Positions 7,448 to 10,489 of a DNA stretch of 10,489 nt are shown in pieces; positions within the stretch are counted from its first letter, which is position 1; each line of letters opens with the position of its first letter. Below the pieces are notes generated by a model. The model had not been told where the DNA came from. It made no database searches and saw only the letters and a list, made by a program, of their open reading frames with translations. Both the position numbers and the translations under genes were made by a program. The DNA comes from Amoebophrya sp. AT5.2. Its lineage: Eukaryota; Sar; Dinophyceae; Syndiniales; Amoebophryaceae. The stretch is from assembly GCA_005223375.1 (NCBI GenBank), contig RXOD01006388.1, positions 1-10,489 on the forward strand. Reading direction: 5' to 3'.

Positions 7448-8102
7448 TATTGAAACTGCAGAAAGCAGAGTAATTCTCATCCAAGTCGTAGAATCAGAGG
7501 TACAAGGCATATGGTCGGTTCTCGGCTGACGCAACAGGTCAAGCCTGAAGCTTCCAGTATCGGGTGTAGTAAACGGTGGTAGAAGTTGTAGGTAGAGGAT
7601 GCTCGACGGGCGCAGAACAAAGAAATACAGAAGTAGTAGGTTCATTGATCTCCTAGCGCGACTCGTCCTCGACCTCGTGCGTCGAGTACTTAGATGTACT
7701 TACTAGCAGGAGGAGGCAGCTGACTGTGGGCATAAGGAGGAGCATACATCAAGGTCATCTTTCTTGTCTATACGCGTGTGGTACCGTGCTGACATCATAT
7801 CCTATGCCGCCCCTGAAGTGGACCTTCTGCGATGAAAAACAAACCTAATGCTACAGAAACGACAAGCAAATTAAATATCTTGTCTGTTGATCATAGCTAC
7901 TTTCTTTATCACTGACTTGTTCGATCCTCTGTCTTCGTTCGTGTCTCTGGTTATTACGCTGCGATGCGCTGTTGGATTTAGCCCTCTCTAGCGTTACCCC
8001 TCTGCGCGGCTCCTGCCACATGGCTCTATTGCCCAGTGGCTGAGCAACAATTCCACGCACCGACTCTAGGTTGCGGTTACGATTTCCTCTGATTAGTTAG
8101 TT

Positions 8103-8120
8103 GGATTCGGATTCGGATTC
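8103..8120 (+). repeat. Three tandem copies of GGATTC
   Basis: Three exact GGATTC units occur in a row, followed by GAAT. A related partial copy (CGGATTCGATTC) is found near 7323-7334. It is too short to be a functional array and is probably a simple-sequence expansion. Confidence 0.6.
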
Positions 8121-8277
8121 GAATAGTGTCACTGAGATATTTAGAAGCAACTTCAACGCGTTTCGAAGAATTGGTCAGGTGTACAATGTAAACTGTAAGC
8201 TGCTCGTGCTCGTCGCATGATGGTAGCTAAGTCGTAGTTTCCCGAAACTATTCGTCAATGGTTGTCGCAGCTGCCCG

Positions 8278-8526
8278 ATGCACGACTGGCCCGCAGAATG
8301 CGTGACTACAAATACAATTCCCGAGCACCTACTGCAGGAGGGGCCAAATCCATCTCGCTTTATCTCGTGGTCTGTCGACAAAAACGACAAGTTCCGCGTG
8401 CAAGCGTTTGCTGCTCCCTATGTTGACGTGTTGAGCAGTCGGGAGTACGTGTACGACGTCCAGCAGGTGTGCGGGCTGCGCCTCCGCTTTCCATTCGTGG
8501 ATGAAAGCAGAAGCACAGCCATATGA
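8278..8526 (+). CDS. Small hypothetical protein or exon on the plus strand
   Basis: This 82-codon frame runs from an ATG to TGA; the frame is open back to a TAG at 8224. Its codons lean to C and G in third position (GAC, TAC, GTG, CAG, CGC) like the clear genes here. The product is well mixed: SRFISWSVDKNDKFRVQAF and SREYVYDVQQVCGLRLRF resemble alternating beta-strand sequence. I do not recognise the family. It could be a single exon, a gene fragment or a short orphan. It would be the only plus-strand coding unit in the window. Confidence 0.35.
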   Translation: MHDWPAECVTTNTIPEHLLQEGPNPSRFISWSVDKNDKFRVQAFAAPYVDVLSSREYVYDVQQVCGLRLRFPFVDESRSTAI

Positions 8527-9041
8527 AAGTGCTCAGTATTCTGTTGCAGCAATTGGAAGCTATCAGTACTACATCGATCTAATTCATTGGCGCAGGCACG
8601 ACTTCTACATCAACAGTTGCAATTAGCTAGCTCGCACGGGCACGTCGTCCTCTTCGTAAAAAGTAAGTAGATAAGATCCTCCTTGCGTTCCTTCTCTATA
8701 GCCACAAGTGGCTGTGGCATACGTACTACACGATAAAACCTTAATGGGCAGAAGAAAGAAACACTCGCCCGCCAGACTGCGGGCACGTCCTCTCCCTTCG
8801 TCAGAATCAGATCGGCCCGTCTTCGATCGTAAATACCTGCTTCACACCAACGTAACTTTCGGACAGCCAGCGGGTACCGTTCTCACCAAGTGTATGGTAC
8901 TCGAAACTGAGATTTGCGAAACTTCTACTCGTGGAAATGAGATTTGGGACGCCGTACTGTAATTCACTAGTACACCTACACGGACCGCAACCGGAATCTT
9001 TGTACCGAGTCCGAGACAACAGCGAGTGCGCCAGATGAAGA
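8527..9041. other. Spacer with weak frames on both strands
   Basis: A plus-strand frame (about 8740-8962) and a minus-strand frame (about 9019-8807) overlap. Neither has a domain, and the minus frame has no ATG. The minus frame sits just after the eIF4G-like stop (9042) and could be an alternative downstream exon, but I see no signal that requires it. On the plus strand GTAAGTAG (about 8661) and TTGCAG (about 8545) are splice-like but isolated. Confidence 0.3.
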
Positions 9042-10432
9042 TCAAACGAAGTTCTTCATCGCGTTGGTGAGCCGATCGGCAAGGTCCTGAATCATGAAGC
9101 GCACCCGAGGCTTGATCTTCTTGTCCTTGGACAGTGCCAGCACGTGCGGCAGAAGCTCCATATGTGCCCACTGCTCCACCGGACCCGACATCCAAGCTGT
9201 ACCTGGTGTTTTTCATGCGTTTCGCTTTTTTATCAATTTCTGCCAATCAATGGATGCCACCATTTTCTTACTTTTGAAACTACCGGGCGTTCTACAAACA
9301 TATTTTTATTTTGATATTTAAGTAAATTCTAGTGCTTCATACCAGTTGTGTCGCACAGGATGCAAAGCATCTCTAGCGTGAGTTCGTTGGATTCGTCCTC
9401 GGATAGAGCCTGGGCCACGTGGACGAAGATTTTCGAGGCCAGCAGCTTCTCCCGCAACAGGTTCCCGATGAACTTTACGTTGCCCGTAATCCGCGTCTTT
9501 CGCCTGGTAGTTCAGTTGATAGGCAATGAATCGTCGAAAAAAGCGCTAAATGTCGGACTTGTGCCCATTTCCATTTGTTTCTCTAATCGATGAAATGCTT
9601 ACATGATGTTGATCTTGATGATGAACATCAAACTATTATTACAGGCAAATCCAGAAAGCACTCCCGAACGTACCAACCCAAATAATATCCATGTAGACGT
9701 ACTTTGTCGCTGCCACGTACTCCTCCGTCTCGTTTCCGTTCGGCATTTCAAAGTCTTTTGAATCCGTCAAACTTTTCTCGAACGTGTCCTGCACCTGCGA
9801 CAGCAGGATCACTCGGAAAGTTTGCTTTTTCCCCGCTTCGTCTACACTGAACAGCTCGGCGTGGTGTTCCAGGAAGTCGGACAACTTCTTCGTCAGACTC
9901 GTATAGATATCGATGAAGAAGTGCTGCGACACTGCCTTTTCGAAAACCTCCTGCATCAGAACCTCGACGTGCCTCTGCTTCTTCAGCAGAGCAATGATCT
10001 GCTCGTAGATCGAGTCGAAATTCTTCTCCGTCAGCTTGTTCATCAAACCTGTACATACGAGAGAAAGGGCTGGCGACGAGAAGTAGAAGTTTCGCTTTCG
10101 CTCTTCTTCCTACCTTCCTTCACTACAGCGAAGGACCTTCCGAAAAAGTAGAAGAACAAAGTATTATAACAGGAATTGCAAGGTGGAAGTAGTACTCTTC
10201 AGTTTCCGGTTGACTTCGGCGTCTTCCGCGTCTTCGTCCTGAACCTGATCCTTGGCTTGCCTCAGCTCCCTGGTCTTGCTAATCCAGGAGGATTCGCTCG
10301 CCTGCAGTGTCACTGGCGCTGGCCGCCACGAACTGATTTCACCCGCCTGCGAATTGTCGACTGGTCCTGCCTGCTTCCCCGCTTTTCCTTTCCCCTTGGC
10401 TGTGCTGTCGCGCTCGGCTACACTACCAGGAC
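9042..10432 (-). CDS. eIF4G-like translation initiation factor, MIF4G domain, last four exons (5' end outside window)
   Basis: Exons at 10432-10196, 10048-9703, 9503-9343 and 9202-9042 join through three GT-AG introns with every phase restored, giving 300 aa plus TGA. The MIF4G domain starts near EVNRKLKS in the first exon and continues across the splice as LMNKLTEKNFDSIYEQI, the LNKLTxxNF signature of eIF4G. After it come the helices around EVLMQEVFEKAVSQHFF, then RITGNVKFIGNLLREKLL in exon 3 (eIF4G LGNIxFIGELxxxxxL pattern), and KIKPRVRFMIQDLADRL in exon 4 (SRIRFMLQDVIDLR pattern). The preceding linker is Lys/Gly/Ala-rich with a SESSWISKTREL segment. eIF4G scaffolds eIF4A, eIF4E and eIF3 on mRNA in the cytosol, and MIF4G binds eIF4A. 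The protein stops nine residues after the RFMIQD helix, so there is no MA3 domain. The eIF4E-binding region would lie beyond the window. An acceptor TGCTCAG precedes the first exon, with a stop upstream in that frame. Confidence 0.88.
9203..9342 (-). other. Intron of the eIF4G-like gene (140 bases)
   Basis: Donor ACTG|GTATGA, acceptor ACACCAG|GT. It splits a Gly codon (G|GT) and joins CILCDTTG to TAWMSGPVEQW, matching where the eIF4G MIF4G domain continues. Retention would hit a TAG after six codons. Confidence 0.8.
9504..9702 (-). other. Intron of the eIF4G-like gene (199 bases)
   Basis: Donor ACAAA|GTACGT, acceptor CTACCAG|GCG. It splits a Lys codon (AA|G) and creates VAATKRKTRITGNVKF, the expected basic run before the RxxGNxKFIG motif. 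It contains TGATGTT (9604-9610) and AACATCA (9624-9630), a possible 7-base-pair hairpin. Confidence 0.8.
10049..10195 (-). other. Intron of the eIF4G-like gene (147 bases)
   Basis: Donor AAGA|GTACTA, acceptor TGTACAG|GT. It splits a Ser codon (A|GT) and yields KLKSLMNKLT, the conserved eIF4G junction. Inside lie TCCTTC (10116-10121) and GAAGGA (10130-10135), a possible hairpin. Its first 13 bases recur near the start of the predicted NEET leader intron. Confidence 0.8.
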
Positions 10433-10489
10433 CTGAGCATTCGTGGTGTTATGTATATGTTACTTTCTGTATTAAGGCAAGCTGAATAC

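Larger units (their letters stand above)
7280..8277. other. Region without a supported gene
   Basis: Overlapping open frames occur on both strands at about 7269-7645, and their similar peptides (STSTRVLVL in both) come from a palindrome, not shared coding. A minus-strand frame here starts with a hydrophobic Leu-rich stretch but has no other support. Donor-like GTAAGTAC occurs on the minus strand near 7705. A hexamer repeat lies at 8103-8120. The rest is featureless to me. Confidence 0.4.

Noticed and set aside
7269..7645. Overlapping frames on both strands both containing STSTRVLVL, suggesting a repeated peptide.
   Set aside because: The shared peptide is produced by the palindrome at 7422-7447 read on both strands and is not evidence of coding.

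Overview
The window is nuclear DNA from a unicellular eukaryote. It has GT-AG introns of roughly 110-200 bases that restore reading frame exactly, an eIF4G-type translation factor gene, a NEET (CDGSH) iron-sulfur protein with a membrane segment, and proteins with long low-complexity Ser/Ala/Lys/Gly stretches. Coding DNA is GC-rich and the spacers are closer to even composition. All five better-supported genes lie on the minus strand. That, together with large low-complexity insertions and a Cys-rich surface-type protein, fits an alveolate-like protist (dinoflagellate, perkinsid or relative). This placement is inference; no marker in the window fixes it.

Layout, left to right. 1-891: no convincing gene. 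892-1721 (minus): a two-exon Cys-rich secreted or surface-type protein with a hydrophobic, GPI-signal-like end. 2096-3250 (minus): a NEET protein of 384 aa whose Fe-S motif precedes the membrane segment, with a probable intron in its 5' leader (3253-3364). 3817-5808 (minus): a 663-aa, apparently intron-free bacterial-type ribonuclease HII with a likely mitochondrial presequence, two large insertions and a C-terminal AT-hook. 5982-6776 (minus): a Lys/Ala-rich protein I do not recognise. 6956-7279 (minus): a weak small ORF. 7280-9041: mostly uninterpreted, with a 26-base palindrome, a GGATTC triplet repeat and a plus-strand ORF (8278-8526) with coding-like codon use. 9042-10432 (minus): the last four exons of an eIF4G-like gene whose 5' part lies beyond the right edge.

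The genes do not form a pathway. Two of them (NEET protein and RNase HII) plausibly act at or in mitochondria, one acts in cytosolic translation, and one is probably at the cell surface. I found no mobile-element gene, CRISPR array, tRNA or rRNA. The most distinctive items are the insertion-bearing, AT-hook-tailed bacterial-type RNase HII and the NEET protein with inverted domain order.
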